DNA of 64,000 nucleotides from Pseudomonas shirazensis (lineage in GTDB: Bacteria > Pseudomonadota > Gammaproteobacteria > Pseudomonadales > Pseudomonadaceae): contig NZ_JABWRD020000001.1 in the NCBI RefSeq assembly GCF_014268785.2, positions 1,687,001 through 1,751,000 of the forward strand. The letters are read 5' to 3'. Below are positions 34,723 through 45,751 of the stretch, in pieces. Position 1 is the stretch's first letter; each line of letters starts with the position of its first letter. A program made the position numbers and the translations under genes. The notes under the pieces were generated by a model. That model saw nothing but the letters and a program-made list of their open reading frames with translations, was not told the DNA's origin and did no database searches.

Positions 34723-35753
34723 CAGGCCAGCTTCCCGGAGAACTGCTCAAGAATCGCCCACGCCTCGTCACCGAACTTGCCATGCCAGTCGGCATAGTAA
34801 TTGGCGCTGCGCAGCTTCTCACGGAACGGCTCGGCCGGCGACTCGACCAGCTCCAGGCCTTTGCCCTTGAGGATGTCGCGGGTGCTGCCTTCAAGGGTGG
34901 CAAGGTCGGCGCGCTGGGCCATCACTGCCTTCTCGATGTGCTTGCGCAGCACCTCTTGCAGTTCAGGCGGCAGGCGCCCGATCGAAGCGCTGTTGCCCAG
35001 CATCCAGAAGCCGTCCCAGACGTGGTTGGTCAGCGAGCAGTATTTCTGCACCTCGTACAGCTTGGCCGACGACACCAGGGTCAGCGGGTTTTCCTGCCCT
35101 TCGACGATGCGCGTCTGCAACGCCGAATACACTTCGGCGAAGTTGATGCTGGTCGGCGCCGCATCCAGCGCACGGAAGATCGACATGATGATCGGGCTTG
35201 GCGGCACACGCAGCTTCATCCCGCGCAGGTCATCCGGGGTGGCCACCGGGCGCGTGCTGGTGGTGGTCACGCGGAAGCCGTTGTCCCACATCCGGTCGTA
35301 GGCGAACAGGGTGCCGGTCTTGGCGATCTCGCTGCGCACATGAGCGCCGAGCGCGCCGTCCATGGCACTCCAGACCTGCTGGTAGTCCTTGAAGGCAAAG
35401 CCGACGGCGCTGATCTGCACCGACGGCACCATGGTGCCGAGGATCACCGGCGACAGCGAGAACAGGTCGACCGCCCCCGAGCGCACCTGCGCCAGGGTAT
35501 CGGTGTCGCTGCCCAACTGGCTGCTGGGGAACACCTGCACGCTCAAGGCGCCATTGGTTTCCTCCTTGATCGCCTTGGCCATTTCCCGGGCACGGATATT
35601 CATCGGGTGGCTGATGGGCAGGTTGTTGGCAAACTTCAGTTTGAAGTCGGCGGCGCGGCTGTTGCCGCTGTACAGGCCCATCCCGGCAGCGGCGACAGCA
35701 GCCCCTGCCAGCGAGGCGGTCTTGATAAAGGAACGGCGGGTGAAATCGCTCAT
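34722..35753 (-). CDS. TRAP transporter substrate-binding protein (DctP family)
   Basis: 343 residues. A twin-arginine leader (TRRSFIKTASLAGAAVAAAG) suggests Tat export. DctP features are FANNLPISHPMNIRAREMAKAI, ALDAAPTSINFAEVYSALQTRIVEGQENPL, and the carboxylate-binding Arg in LRGMKLRVPPSP. It binds an organic acid in the periplasm. First gene of the TRAP-SDR operon, downstream of a consensus sigma54 promoter. Confidence 0.93.
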   Translation of the reverse strand: MSDFTRRSFIKTASLAGAAVAAAGMGLYSGNSRAADFKLKFANNLPISHPMNIRAREMAKAIKEETNGALSVQVFPSSQLGSDTDTLAQVRSGAVDLFSLSPVILGTMVPSVQISAVGFAFKDYQQVWSAMDGALGAHVRSEIAKTGTLFAYDRMWDNGFRVTTTSTRPVATPDDLRGMKLRVPPSPIIMSIFRALDAAPTSINFAEVYSALQTRIVEGQENPLTLVSSAKLYEVQKYCSLTNHVWDGFWMLGNSASIGRLPPELQEVLRKHIEKAVMAQRADLATLEGSTRDILKGKGLELVESPAEPFREKLRSANYYADWHGKFGDEAWAILEQFSGKLA

Positions 35754-35814
35754 GAAGCTCTCCTGACCTATTTGTTCTTATTGATCGAGTTGCGGCGATG
35801 ATAGGCATGTTGTT

Positions 35815-35830
35815 AGCAATACGGGTGCCA
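35815..35830 (-). promoter_or_regulatory. Sigma54 promoter of the TRAP operon
   Basis: Minus-strand TGGCACCCGTATTGCT: GG and GC are separated by exactly ten bases, matching the -24/-12 consensus. It lies 62 bases before the dctP start. Confidence 0.8.
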
Positions 35831-35937
35831 CGCTTGAGTAACAGCGCTCAGCAGGCCCCCTTTGCAGGCTCGCAAGCACCGGGCAAGCAACTGATTTCTC
35901 TTGAGAAATTATTTATCCGAGGGCTTGTTAGATTTTG

Positions 35938-35951
35938 TGACAGGCCTGTCA
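35938..35951. promoter_or_regulatory. Candidate activator site between divergent sigma54 promoters
   Basis: TGACAGGCCTGTCA is a perfect 14-bp palindrome about 110 bases upstream of the TRAP promoter and 140 bases upstream of the thiolase promoter, the usual distance for enhancer-binding proteins. Confidence 0.6.
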
Positions 35952-35970
35952 GAGGCGCCCAGCAGGTGTA

Positions 35971-36018
35971 ACAGGTGTCTCCTTGAACTGTCGCCCTGGC
36001 AGCCAGGGCGACACCTGT
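35971..36018. promoter_or_regulatory. Nested inverted repeats, second candidate activator or regulator site
   Basis: Outer arms ACAGGTGTC (35971-35979) and GACACCTGT (36010-36018) enclose an inner 11-bp hairpin TGTCGCCCTGG / CCAGGGCGACA (35989-36013, three-base loop). A direct repeat CAGGTGT precedes it. It could bind the sigma54 activator or the LysR protein. Confidence 0.5.
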
Positions 36019-36090
36019 AGACCGGCATTCGCTACCGATAACCACCCTCTTGCGCCAGCAAAGCCCCAGCCTAGAGGGCTCTTACCGAGC

Positions 36091-36108
36091 TTGGCACCGC
36101 CCTTGCTA
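36091..36108 (+). promoter_or_regulatory. Sigma54 promoter of the thiolase operon
   Basis: TTGGCACCGCCCTTGCTA matches the -24/-12 consensus, GG-N10-GC, 38 bases before the thiolase start. Confidence 0.85.
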
Positions 36109-36145
36109 TTGACCTCGCAAACAACATCATGCGAGGACGCACCTC

Positions 36146-37315
36146 ATGGATTCCCCGGTCATCAGCGGTTGGTACCACTCCCCATTCGGCAAGTTTCCCG
36201 ATATCGACCCCGAGCAGATGATGGCCGATGCCGCCATCGGCGCCCTACAGCACGCCGGGCTCGACGCCGAGCAGATCGACTCGGTTCACGTCGGCCACTT
36301 CAATGCAGGCCTGATCTACCAGGACTTCCCTTCCGCGCTGCTGGCCAATCATCTGCCGGCGCTACGCTTCACCCCGTCGGTGCGGGTTGAAAACGCCTGT
36401 TCGACAGGCTCCGCAGCGATCCACTCGGCGCTGCAGGCCGTGCTCAGTGGCCAGGCCCGCCATGCCCTGGTGGTGGGCTTCGAGAAGATGAACGGGCTGC
36501 CCACCGCCGAAGTCGGCAAGATCCTGCTCAAGTGCTGTTATGCCCGTGAAGAAGCGCAGATCGAAAACGGCTTTGCCGGTGTGTTCGGCAACATCGCCCA
36601 GGCCTACTTCGAGCGCCACGGCGATCAGTCCGACGCGCTGGCGATGATCGCTGCAAAAAACCACGCCAACGGCGCCCTCAACCCGTTTGCTCATATGCGC
36701 CGGGATGTCGGCTATGACTTCTGCCGTAACCCGTCCGAGAAAAACCCGTTTGTGGCCGGCCCGCTCAAGCGCAGCGACTGCTCGCTGATTACTGATGGCG
36801 CTGCGGCGCTGGTGATCAGCCGTGCCGAACAACTGCCCGGGCAACAACCGGCTGTGCGCTTCCGCGCTGCGGTACAGGTCAACGATTACCTGCCGCTGTC
36901 ACGCCGCGACCCGACCGTGTTCGAAGGCGCCGCACGCGCCTGGCAGCAGGCCTTGAGCGAGGCCGCCTTGAGCCTGGCCGACCTGTCACTGGTCGAGACC
37001 CATGACTGCTTCACCATCGCCGAACTGCTCGAATACGAAGCCATGGGCCTGGCGCCACGCGGCCAGGGCGCGCGGGTGATTGCCGAAGGCATCAGCCGCA
37101 AGGATGGCCGCCTGCCGGTCAACCCGTCGGGCGGGCTCAAGTCCAAAGGCCACCCGATCGGCGCTACCGGCGTGTCGATGCACGTAATGGCCGCCATGCA
37201 GCTAACCGGCCAGGCTGGCGACATGCAGCTGCCACGGGCTGACCGTGCCGGGGTGTTCAATATGGGCGGCGCGGCGGTAACCAACTACGTCAGCATCCTG
37301 GAGGCTGTGCAATGA
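36146..37315 (+). CDS. Thiolase of the SCP-x/acetyl-CoA acetyltransferase-like group
   Basis: 389 residues. Nucleophile Cys in VENACSTGSAAIHSAL, HDCFTIAELLEYEAMGL (the SCP-x group His block) and the catalytic His in PSGGLKSKGHPIGATG. The C-terminal active Cys of classical thiolases is replaced by FNMGGAAVTNYV, as in the SCP-x branch. It would cleave a 3-ketoacyl-CoA, perhaps branched or aromatic. First gene of the sigma54-driven operon, overlapping the ligase gene at ATGA. Confidence 0.88.
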   Translation: MDSPVISGWYHSPFGKFPDIDPEQMMADAAIGALQHAGLDAEQIDSVHVGHFNAGLIYQDFPSALLANHLPALRFTPSVRVENACSTGSAAIHSALQAVLSGQARHALVVGFEKMNGLPTAEVGKILLKCCYAREEAQIENGFAGVFGNIAQAYFERHGDQSDALAMIAAKNHANGALNPFAHMRRDVGYDFCRNPSEKNPFVAGPLKRSDCSLITDGAAALVISRAEQLPGQQPAVRFRAAVQVNDYLPLSRRDPTVFEGAARAWQQALSEAALSLADLSLVETHDCFTIAELLEYEAMGLAPRGQGARVIAEGISRKDGRLPVNPSGGLKSKGHPIGATGVSMHVMAAMQLTGQAGDMQLPRADRAGVFNMGGAAVTNYVSILEAVQ

Positions 37316-38889
37316 CCGGGATCGACAATGTCATGAACCTCGGCGAGCTGCTCGCCCAGATCGCCCGGCGCCTGCCCGATGCCCCCGGCTTCATCCGCGG
37401 TGCCGACAGCTACAGCTGGCAGCAACTGCTGACCCGCGTCGACAGCGTCGCCGCAGCCCTGCGCGAGCGCGGCCTGGGCAAGGGCGACAAGCTGCTGGTG
37501 CACTCGCGCAACAATTTGCAGCTGTTCGAGAGTGCCTGGGTGGCGTTCCGCCTGGGCATGGTCTGGGTGCCGACCAACGTGCGCATCACCCCGCCCGAAG
37601 CGGCTTACCTGGGCAGTTCCAGCGGCGCGGTGGCGATGCTTTACGACGATGGCATGGCGGCCTATGTCGACGCAGTTCGCGAAGCTTCGCCAGCACTGCG
37701 CATGGTCATCGCCATCGGCGCCCCGCGCGACGGCGAGCTGAGCTATGACGCCCTGCTCGACCAAGGCGCGCCACTGCAACCAGCGTTTCGCCCCGCCGAG
37801 GTGAGCTACCACGACCCGCTGTGGTTCTTCTACACCTCCGGCACCACCGGCCACCCCAAGGCGGGCATCCTCACCCACGGCCAAATGGCGTTCGTCATCA
37901 ACAATCACCTGGCTGACCTGATGCCCGGCCTGAGCCCACACTCGCGCTCGCTGGTGCTGGCGCCATTGTCCCATGGCGCCGGTATCCATGCCCTGATCAA
38001 CGCCGCCCGTGGCGCCGCCTGCGTGCTACCGGCAGGCGACCGGCTGGACTGCGACGAAGCCTGGCGGCTGGTCGAGGAGCACCGGGTCGACAACCTGTTC
38101 ACCGTGCCAACCATCGTCAAGATGCTCACCGAAGACCCGGCCGTCGACCGTTACGACCACAGCAGCCTGCGCTATGTGATCTACGCGGGCGCGCCGATGT
38201 ACCGCGCCGATCAGTGCCACGCTCTGCGCACCCTGGGCAAGGTGCTGGTGCAGTACTACGGCCTTGGCGAAGTGACCGGCAACATCACCGTGCTGCCGGC
38301 GGACTGCCACGATGCCGAGGACAGCCCCCAGGTCAAGGTCGGCTCCTGCGGCTACCCGCGCACCGGCATGCAGGTGGCCATCCTCGATGAGCACGGCACT
38401 GAACTGCCAACCGGCAGCGATGGCGAGATCTGCGTGCGCGGCCCGGCCGTGTTCGCCGGCTACTACAACAATCCCAAGGCCAACGCCGAGTGCTTCCGCC
38501 ATGGCTGGTTCCACACCGGTGACCTCGGCCACGTTGACCAAGAGGGTTATCTATTCATCACTGGGCGCGCCTCGGACATGTACATCTCCGGCGGCTCCAA
38601 CGTATATCCACGCGAGATCGAAGAGGCGCTGCTGACTCATCCGGCAGTCACCGAAGTCGCAGTGCTGGGGCTGCCCGACGAGAAGTGGGGCGAGTGCGGC
38701 TGCGCCGTGATCGTGGTCACTGCCGAGGTCAGCGACGAGCAACTGCTGGCCCACCTGGAGCCGCGCCTGGCCCGCTATAAATGGCCGAAGCGTTTTGTGC
38801 GCTGGACCGAGATGCCCAAGTCCGGCTACGGCAAAATCGTCAAAAAACAGATCCGCGCCCTGCTCGACGCCAGCGAGGCGGTGCTATGA
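37312..38889 (+). CDS. Acyl-CoA synthetase (AMP-forming ligase)
   Basis: 525 residues, ANL superfamily. P-loop FFYTSGTTGHPKAGIL, YYGLGEVTGNITVL, the hinge Asp-Arg region HTGDLGHVDQEGYLFITGRASDMY, and the C-domain catalytic Lys in PKSGYGKIVKKQI. It activates a carboxylic acid to its CoA thioester. Substrate is not readable; with thiolase and SDRs it starts a beta-oxidation-like route. Operon member, overlapping genes on both sides. Confidence 0.9.
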   Translation: MTGIDNVMNLGELLAQIARRLPDAPGFIRGADSYSWQQLLTRVDSVAAALRERGLGKGDKLLVHSRNNLQLFESAWVAFRLGMVWVPTNVRITPPEAAYLGSSSGAVAMLYDDGMAAYVDAVREASPALRMVIAIGAPRDGELSYDALLDQGAPLQPAFRPAEVSYHDPLWFFYTSGTTGHPKAGILTHGQMAFVINNHLADLMPGLSPHSRSLVLAPLSHGAGIHALINAARGAACVLPAGDRLDCDEAWRLVEEHRVDNLFTVPTIVKMLTEDPAVDRYDHSSLRYVIYAGAPMYRADQCHALRTLGKVLVQYYGLGEVTGNITVLPADCHDAEDSPQVKVGSCGYPRTGMQVAILDEHGTELPTGSDGEICVRGPAVFAGYYNNPKANAECFRHGWFHTGDLGHVDQEGYLFITGRASDMYISGGSNVYPREIEEALLTHPAVTEVAVLGLPDEKWGECGCAVIVVTAEVSDEQLLAHLEPRLARYKWPKRFVRWTEMPKSGYGKIVKKQIRALLDASEAVL

Positions 38890-39437
38890 ACCCGCATTTT
38901 GAAGAGCGCAACGGCGTGCGCGTTTTCATCCACGGCGGCCAACCGCAACAGCCGCGCTTGCTCGACTGTGAAGTGCCGGACTGCGAAGAACTGCGCGTAG
39001 TGCTGCCACTGGCCTGCAACGTTGCCCAAGGCCTCCTGCAGGCGCTGGAGGGCCGCCGCTATCGCAGTGCAGTCGGGCGCATTCTGTGTGGCGGCGCAGC
39101 GCACCTGAGCTATCACCGCATGGTCACCACCACTGACCAGCAACGGCCCTACGACTATGGCCAGGCGGTGGTGCTGGACGGCTATATCACCTTTGTCAGC
39201 GGCGCCCTCACCGTCGGCCGCGATGCCCACGGCGCGCCGCTGCTGCACTGCCACGCCGGCTTCATCGACCGCGACGGTCAGCAGCATGGCGGCCATCTGG
39301 TGCTCGACCGGCTGGTGGTCGGCAGCGAACCGCTGGTGCTGCGCCTGTGCCTGTTCGACCAGGTCGCCTATCAGGTCAAGCCTGATGCCGAGACCCACTT
39401 CAACCTGCTTCATCCGGTGTTCCAGGAGGCGTCATGA
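38886..39437 (+). CDS. PCC/DUF296-like domain protein A
   Basis: 183 residues. A weak PCC (plants and prokaryotes conserved, DUF296) pattern: LDGYITFVSGALTVG and APLLHCHAGFIDRDGQQHGGHLVLDRLVVG, where HxH and GGH fit the family's metal or ligand-binding pocket. Function of these domains is unknown. It overlaps the ligase stop and precedes a second PCC protein, so the two may form a hetero-complex in the pathway. Confidence 0.6.
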   Translation: MNPHFEERNGVRVFIHGGQPQQPRLLDCEVPDCEELRVVLPLACNVAQGLLQALEGRRYRSAVGRILCGGAAHLSYHRMVTTTDQQRPYDYGQAVVLDGYITFVSGALTVGRDAHGAPLLHCHAGFIDRDGQQHGGHLVLDRLVVGSEPLVLRLCLFDQVAYQVKPDAETHFNLLHPVFQEAS

Positions 39438-39832
39438 ACACTGCAGCAATCCAGAGCGAAGCGCAGGTACAGAGCGGCCGGCTTGGCCGCCTTGTAGTGG
39501 CCCGGCTCAAACCCAACGAAGACATCATCGACAGCGCCGAGGCCCTCTGCGCCAGCCACGGAATCAGCCTGGCGGTGGTCCGTGGCGGCCTCGGCAGCTT
39601 GATCGACGGCGAGTTGCAGTACCTGGGCCGCAGCGGCATGCAGGACATCCATGTGCCAGGCCCGGGTGTGGAAATCCTCAGCCTCAGTGGCGAAATCGCC
39701 CCCGGCGCGAGCAGCCTGCAAGCGGTGCTGGCCGACGCCGACGGCAAGATCTTCGCCGGCCGCCTGCAGCGTGGCCGCAACCTGTCGTTCATCACAGTCG
39801 AGCTGACCTTGCAGGAATGGCTGCCTGACTGA
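39434..39832 (+). CDS. PCC/DUF296 domain protein B
   Basis: 132 residues: GRLVVARLKPNEDIIDSAEALCASHGISLAVVRGGLGSLIDGEL, then VEILSLSGEIAPG and QAVLADADGKIFAGRLQRGRNLSFITVEL, the full-length PCC fold seen in bacterial single-domain members, which form trimers. The usual His pair of the family is not kept (AGRL in place of GGHL), unlike in protein A. Fourth gene of the operon, coupled at ATGA. Confidence 0.7.
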   Translation: MNTAAIQSEAQVQSGRLGRLVVARLKPNEDIIDSAEALCASHGISLAVVRGGLGSLIDGELQYLGRSGMQDIHVPGPGVEILSLSGEIAPGASSLQAVLADADGKIFAGRLQRGRNLSFITVELTLQEWLPD

Positions 39833-39924
39833 CTGTCCTTATTGAAGAGCATCACCCGGGCGTTGCCGCGCCCGGCTTTCTTGCGCCCGCGCGTTGGGCG
39901 CCCCACCGCATCAGGAAAACAACA

Positions 39925-41253
39925 ATGACAAGAAAGCCCTTAATGCACCTTTCACTGCTGACCGCTACCAGCGCCCTGCTCGTCCCCGCCGCCCAGGCGG
40001 CCTTCATCGAAGATGGCAAGGCCACGCTCAACCTGCGCAACTACTACTTCAACAACGACATGCGCGACCGCCCCGGTGCCGCCGGGCAAAGCAAGACGGC
40101 CGAATGGGCGCAGGGCTTCATGCTCGACTACAAGTCAGGCTTCACCGACGGCACGGTCGGCTTTGGCGTCGATGCCCTCGGCCTGCTTGGGGTGCGCCTG
40201 GACGGCGGCGCCGGCAATCATCGCGGCAGCTCGATGATCCCCGACGACAGCGACGGCAGCGCCGTCGACGAATGGAGCCGGCTGGGCCTGACCGGCAAGA
40301 TGCGCTTGTCCAAAACCGAAGCGCGCTACGGCACCTTGCAGCCCAAGCTGCCGATTCTGGTGGCCAACGATGGTCGGGTGCTACCGCAGACATTTGAAGG
40401 CGGCATGATCACCTCGCAAGAAATCGACGGCCTGACCCTCATCGGCGGTCGCCTCGAGCATGCCACCGGGCGCGCCTCGACCAACCGCTCAGGGCTGGCC
40501 GTGGCGGGCGGCACCGAGCAAAGCAACGAGTTCATCTTCGCCGGTGCCGACTATCAACTGAGCAAGGCGCTCAAGCTGCAGTACTACGCCGCCCAGCTCG
40601 AAGATTATTACGTGCAGCACTTCGGCGGCCTGGTGCATGTATGGGCACTGAGCGACAACCAGTCGCTGACCACCGACCTGCGCTACTTCAAGACCGATGC
40701 AAGCGGGCGCAACGATTCGGCCAGCGGGCGCGGCGAGGGGTATCGCGTCAGTGGCTTGGCAGATACGCCCGGCAAGATCGACAACGATACCTGGAGCGCC
40801 ATGTTCACCTATGCCATTGGCGGCCACAGCGTACTGCTCGGGCATCAGCGCGTGTCCGACAGTGGTAACTTCGTTCAGCTCAACCAGGGCAATACCGGCG
40901 AAGGCGCCGCAGGGTCGAGCATCTACCTGTTCACTGACCGCCTGGTGACCAGCTTTACCCGCGCTGGCGAGCGCACCACTTTTGGTCAGTACGGCTACAA
41001 TTTCGCCGCACTCGGTGTGCCAGGGCTGGTGGCATCGGTCACTTACCTGAAGGGCACGAATATCCGCATGGCCTCAGGCGGCGACGAAAAGGAATGGGAG
41101 CGCGATATCGCCTTGGATTATGTGGTGCAGGGCGGCACCTTCAAGGGGCTGGGGTTCAGCTGGCGCAATGGCATGTTGCGCAGTGGCGTGCCCAGCGAGT
41201 GGGATCAGGATCAGAACCGCTTGACCGTCAGCTATTCGGTGCCGCTGTTCTAG
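39925..41253 (+). CDS. OprD-family outer membrane porin
   Basis: 442 residues. Signal peptide ending VPAAQA, then AFIEDGKATLNLRNYYFNNDMRD, the OprD start, and a C-terminal strand ending in Phe (LTVSYSVPLF). OprD/OpdK proteins are 18-strand monomeric channels for carboxylates or basic amino acids. Its place at the end of the cluster suggests that it admits the same acid taken up by the TRAP system. Confidence 0.92.
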   Translation: MTRKPLMHLSLLTATSALLVPAAQAAFIEDGKATLNLRNYYFNNDMRDRPGAAGQSKTAEWAQGFMLDYKSGFTDGTVGFGVDALGLLGVRLDGGAGNHRGSSMIPDDSDGSAVDEWSRLGLTGKMRLSKTEARYGTLQPKLPILVANDGRVLPQTFEGGMITSQEIDGLTLIGGRLEHATGRASTNRSGLAVAGGTEQSNEFIFAGADYQLSKALKLQYYAAQLEDYYVQHFGGLVHVWALSDNQSLTTDLRYFKTDASGRNDSASGRGEGYRVSGLADTPGKIDNDTWSAMFTYAIGGHSVLLGHQRVSDSGNFVQLNQGNTGEGAAGSSIYLFTDRLVTSFTRAGERTTFGQYGYNFAALGVPGLVASVTYLKGTNIRMASGGDEKEWERDIALDYVVQGGTFKGLGFSWRNGMLRSGVPSEWDQDQNRLTVSYSVPLF

Positions 41254-41272
41254 GCCCACAACCCTAAGAAGA

Positions 41273-41326
41273 CTCGGGGCCATTGCCGCAGGTTTTTACA
41301 ACCTGACAGCCATGGCCCCGAGTTTT
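41273..41326. terminator. Bidirectional terminator between oprD-like gene and cysG
   Basis: Stem CTCGGGGCCAT / ATGGCCCCGAG with a long loop holding a second small hairpin, T or A runs on both sides; the genes converge here. Confidence 0.75.
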
Positions 41327-41344
41327 CAAACATAGCAGCGCAGC

Positions 41345-42733
41345 TTAGTCCTGAGTGCCTTCGAACCAAGCCAGCTTCTCGCGCAACTGCACTACCTCAC
41401 CCACGATCACCAGGGTCGGCGCATGCACTTCATGCTCAGCCACCATCGCCGGCAGATCTGCCAACGTGCCGGTGAACACTCGTTGATTACGCGTGGTGCC
41501 CTGCTGCACCAAGGCCGCTGGCGTAGTCGCCGCACGGCCATGGCGAATCAGTTCGGCGCAAATCGTCGGCAAGCCGACCAGGCCCATGTAGAACACCAGA
41601 GTCTGCCCAGGTGAAACCAGATCGTGCCACGGCAGGTTGCTGCTACCGTCCTTCAGGTGACCGGTAACGAAGCGCACTGACTGCGCGTAATCACGGTGAG
41701 TCAGCGGAATCCCGGCGTACGCCGAGCAACCGCTGGCAGCGGTGATGCCTGGGACTACCTGAAACGGAATACCATGCTCGGCCAGCTCCTCGATCTCTTC
41801 GCCACCGCGGCCGAAGATGAACGGGTCGCCGCCCTTGAGCCGCAATACGCGCTTGCCCTGCAAGGCCAGCTCAACCAGCAGCTGATTGATCTGCTCCTGC
41901 GGCACCGAGTGATCGGCGCGGCGCTTGCCGACGTAGATCCGCTCAGCATCGCGCCGGCACATGTCGATGATCGCCGGTGCCACCAAGCGGTCGTACAGCA
42001 CCACATCGGCCTGCTGCATCAGGCGCAAGGCACGAAAGGTCAGCAGGTCCGGATCACCCGGGCCAGCCCCCACCAGATACACCTCACCGCCCTGCTGCAC
42101 CGGTGCGCCGTCGACCATCGCTTGCAACAAACGCTCGGCTTCAGCGCTCTGCCCGGCCAGCTGACGCTCGGCAATCGGGCCCTGGAACACCGTCTCCCAG
42201 AAGCCGCGGCGCTGATTGACGTCCGGGTACAGCGATTTCACCTGATGGCGAAACCGCGCGGCAAGCCCGGCCAGTTCCCCATAGGCCGCCGGAATCCAGG
42301 CTTCCAGCTTGGCCCGGATCAGCCGCGCCAACACCGGCGCATCGCCGCCACTGGACACTGCTACCACCAACGGCGAGCGATCGACGATGGCCGGGAAGAT
42401 CACCGTACACAGGGCCGGCGCATCGACCACGTTGACCGGCAGGCTGCGTGCCTGAGCTTCGGCCGACACCTGAGCATTGAGCTGCGGATCGTCGGTGGCA
42501 GCGATCACCAGCCGGCACCCTTCCAGGTCCGTGACCTGGTAGCCACGCACCAGTACCTCGCCGCCGGTTGCCTCGGTCAAGCTGATCAGCTGGCTGTCGA
42601 TTTGCGGCGCCACCACGCGCAGCGCGGCGCCGGCATCGGCCAGCAAGCGCGCCTTGCGCAGGGCGATTTCGCCACCGCCGACGACCAGTACCCGGCCGCC
42701 CCGCAACTTGTGAAACAGCGGCAGGTAATCCAT
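41345..42733 (-). CDS. cysG: Siroheme synthase CysG
   Basis: 462 residues. N-terminal precorrin-2 dehydrogenase/ferrochelatase ([16 protein letters not shown]) and C-terminal SUMT methylase starting [20 protein letters not shown] (about residue 215). It makes siroheme from uroporphyrinogen III for sulfite and nitrite reductases. It directly follows serS with no gap, the usual Pseudomonas order. Confidence 0.96.
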   Translation of the reverse strand: MDYLPLFHKLRGGRVLVVGGGEIALRKARLLADAGAALRVVAPQIDSQLISLTEATGGEVLVRGYQVTDLEGCRLVIAATDDPQLNAQVSAEAQARSLPVNVVDAPALCTVIFPAIVDRSPLVVAVSSGGDAPVLARLIRAKLEAWIPAAYGELAGLAARFRHQVKSLYPDVNQRRGFWETVFQGPIAERQLAGQSAEAERLLQAMVDGAPVQQGGEVYLVGAGPGDPDLLTFRALRLMQQADVVLYDRLVAPAIIDMCRRDAERIYVGKRRADHSVPQEQINQLLVELALQGKRVLRLKGGDPFIFGRGGEEIEELAEHGIPFQVVPGITAASGCSAYAGIPLTHRDYAQSVRFVTGHLKDGSSNLPWHDLVSPGQTLVFYMGLVGLPTICAELIRHGRAATTPAALVQQGTTRNQRVFTGTLADLPAMVAEHEVHAPTLVIVGEVVQLREKLAWFEGTQD

Positions 42734-44026
<1,293 letters not shown>

Positions 44027-44042
44027 TTATAGGTGTGTTGGT

Positions 44043-44417
44043 TCAGAATTTGGTTAGCGACAGGCCGGCCCAGGTGGCAAGCAACCCGCCGCATACGCTA
44101 ATAGCGGTATAGCCCAGGGCCAGAGGTATCTGGCCGTTTTCCAGCAGGCGCACGGTATCGAGCGAAAATGACGAAAACGTGGTCAGCCCGCCGAGAAAAC
44201 CGACGATCAAACCAGCGCGTAGCTCGACCGGGACCATCGGTTTGTACAGAAACAGCCCGTACAGCAGGCCGATCAGCAAGCAGCCGACCAGATTGACCGC
44301 CAGCGTACCGAGATAGAAGTGCCGTGGCCAGTGGGAGCTGACCCAGTTGCTGGTGGCAAACCGCAGCAGGGTGCCGGCGACGCCGCCGGCACTGACGGCC
44401 GCAATCAAGGCAATCAT
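44043..44417 (-). CDS. crcB: Fluoride channel CrcB/Fluc
   Basis: 124 residues, four helices. [31 protein letters not shown] and [13 protein letters not shown] are the Fluc signatures, with the Asn and central TTFSSFS. Dimers export fluoride. Starts within the rarA stop (ATGA overlap). Confidence 0.95.
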   Translation of the reverse strand: MIALIAAVSAGGVAGTLLRFATSNWVSSHWPRHFYLGTLAVNLVGCLLIGLLYGLFLYKPMVPVELRAGLIVGFLGGLTTFSSFSLDTVRLLENGQIPLALGYTAISVCGGLLATWAGLSLTKF

Positions 44418-45739
44418 GGTTTTCTCCGCTGGCGAGGGCTGTTGCGATCGAGCTCGGCGAGGTGGCGCAGCTTCTCGCCGATCTTCAGTTCCAGGCCGCG
44501 TGGCACGGGTTGATAGTAAGGTCGTGGTTCGAGCTGGTCCGGGAAATAGTCTTCGCCTGCAGCGTAGGCATCCGGCTCATCGTGGGCGTAGCGGTATTCT
44601 TCGCCGTAGCCCAGTTGCTTCATCAATTTGGTCGGCGCATTGCGCAGGTGCAACGGCACTTCCAGCGAGCCGTGCTCGGCTGCTTCGCGCATGGCCGCCT
44701 TGAAGCCCATGTACACCGCGTTGCTCTTCGGCGCACAGGCGATGTAGGTGATGGCCTGGGCCACTGCCAGCTCGCCTTCCGGGCTGCCGAGGCGCTCCTG
44801 CACGTCCCACGCCGACAGGCACAGGCTCAGCGCCCGCGGGTCGGCGTTGCCGATGTCTTCGCTGGCCATGCGCACCACGCGCCGGGCGATGTACAGCGGG
44901 TCGCAGCCACCATCGAGCATGCGCGCGTACCAGTACAGCGCGCCATCCGGGTTGGAGCCGCGCACTGACTTGTGCAGCGCCGATATCTGGTCGTAGAACG
45001 CCTCGCCGCCCTTGTCGAAGCGCCGGCGGCTGTCGCCGAGCAGGCTCTGCAGCAGATCAACGCCGATATCAGCGCCGTCTTCGGCCAGGTCCGAGGCGTT
45101 CTCGAGGAAGTTGAGCATGCGCCGGCCGTCACCGTCGGCAGCGGCCATGAGCATCTTGAAGGCTTCATCGCCCACCGTCAGCTGACGCTTGCCCAGGCCG
45201 CGCTCTTCGCTGAGGGCGCGATTGACCAATTTTCGCAACGCATCCTCATCCAGGCTTTTGAGCACATAGACGCGCGCCCGCGAGAGCAAGGCGTTGTTCA
45301 ATTCGAATGAGGGATTCTCGGTGGTCGCACCGATAAAAATCAGCGTGCCGTCTTCAACGAACGGCAGAAATGCATCCTGCTGCGACTTGTTGAAGCGGTG
45401 CACTTCATCGACGAACAGGATGGTCCGCCGGCCGTATTGAGCAGCCTGCTGCTTGGCCACCTCAACCGCCTGGCGGATCTCCTTGACACCAGCCAATACT
45501 GCCGAGACCGTTTCGAAGTGGGCATCACAGAACTGCGCCAGCAGCCGCGCCAGGGTGGTCTTGCCAACCCCCGGCGGGCCCCAGAAAATCATCGAGTGCA
45601 GCGCCCCCTGCTCCAGCGCCTCGCGCAGCGGCTTGCCGCGCGCCAGCAGGTGCTCCTGGCCTACATACTCGTCCAGGTTGGACGGACGCAGCCGGGCAGC
45701 CAGTGGCTGCGAGACGGGTTCACTACGAAACAGGTCCAT
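44414..45739 (-). CDS. rarA: Replication-associated recombination protein A (RarA/MgsA)
   Basis: 441 residues. Clamp-loader-like AAA+: Walker [17 protein letters not shown], Walker [21 protein letters not shown], arginine block [14 protein letters not shown], and the MgsA tetramerisation C-domain. Acts at stalled replication forks. Between lolA and crcB. Confidence 0.96.
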   Translation of the reverse strand: MDLFRSEPVSQPLAARLRPSNLDEYVGQEHLLARGKPLREALEQGALHSMIFWGPPGVGKTTLARLLAQFCDAHFETVSAVLAGVKEIRQAVEVAKQQAAQYGRRTILFVDEVHRFNKSQQDAFLPFVEDGTLIFIGATTENPSFELNNALLSRARVYVLKSLDEDALRKLVNRALSEERGLGKRQLTVGDEAFKMLMAAADGDGRRMLNFLENASDLAEDGADIGVDLLQSLLGDSRRRFDKGGEAFYDQISALHKSVRGSNPDGALYWYARMLDGGCDPLYIARRVVRMASEDIGNADPRALSLCLSAWDVQERLGSPEGELAVAQAITYIACAPKSNAVYMGFKAAMREAAEHGSLEVPLHLRNAPTKLMKQLGYGEEYRYAHDEPDAYAAGEDYFPDQLEPRPYYQPVPRGLELKIGEKLRHLAELDRNSPRQRRKP

Positions 45740-45751
45740 GACGGCCTCTGA

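Noticed and set aside
44043-44417. Fluoride riboswitch before crcB
   Set aside because: The crcB start overlaps the rarA coding end, and I saw no riboswitch-like fold there.
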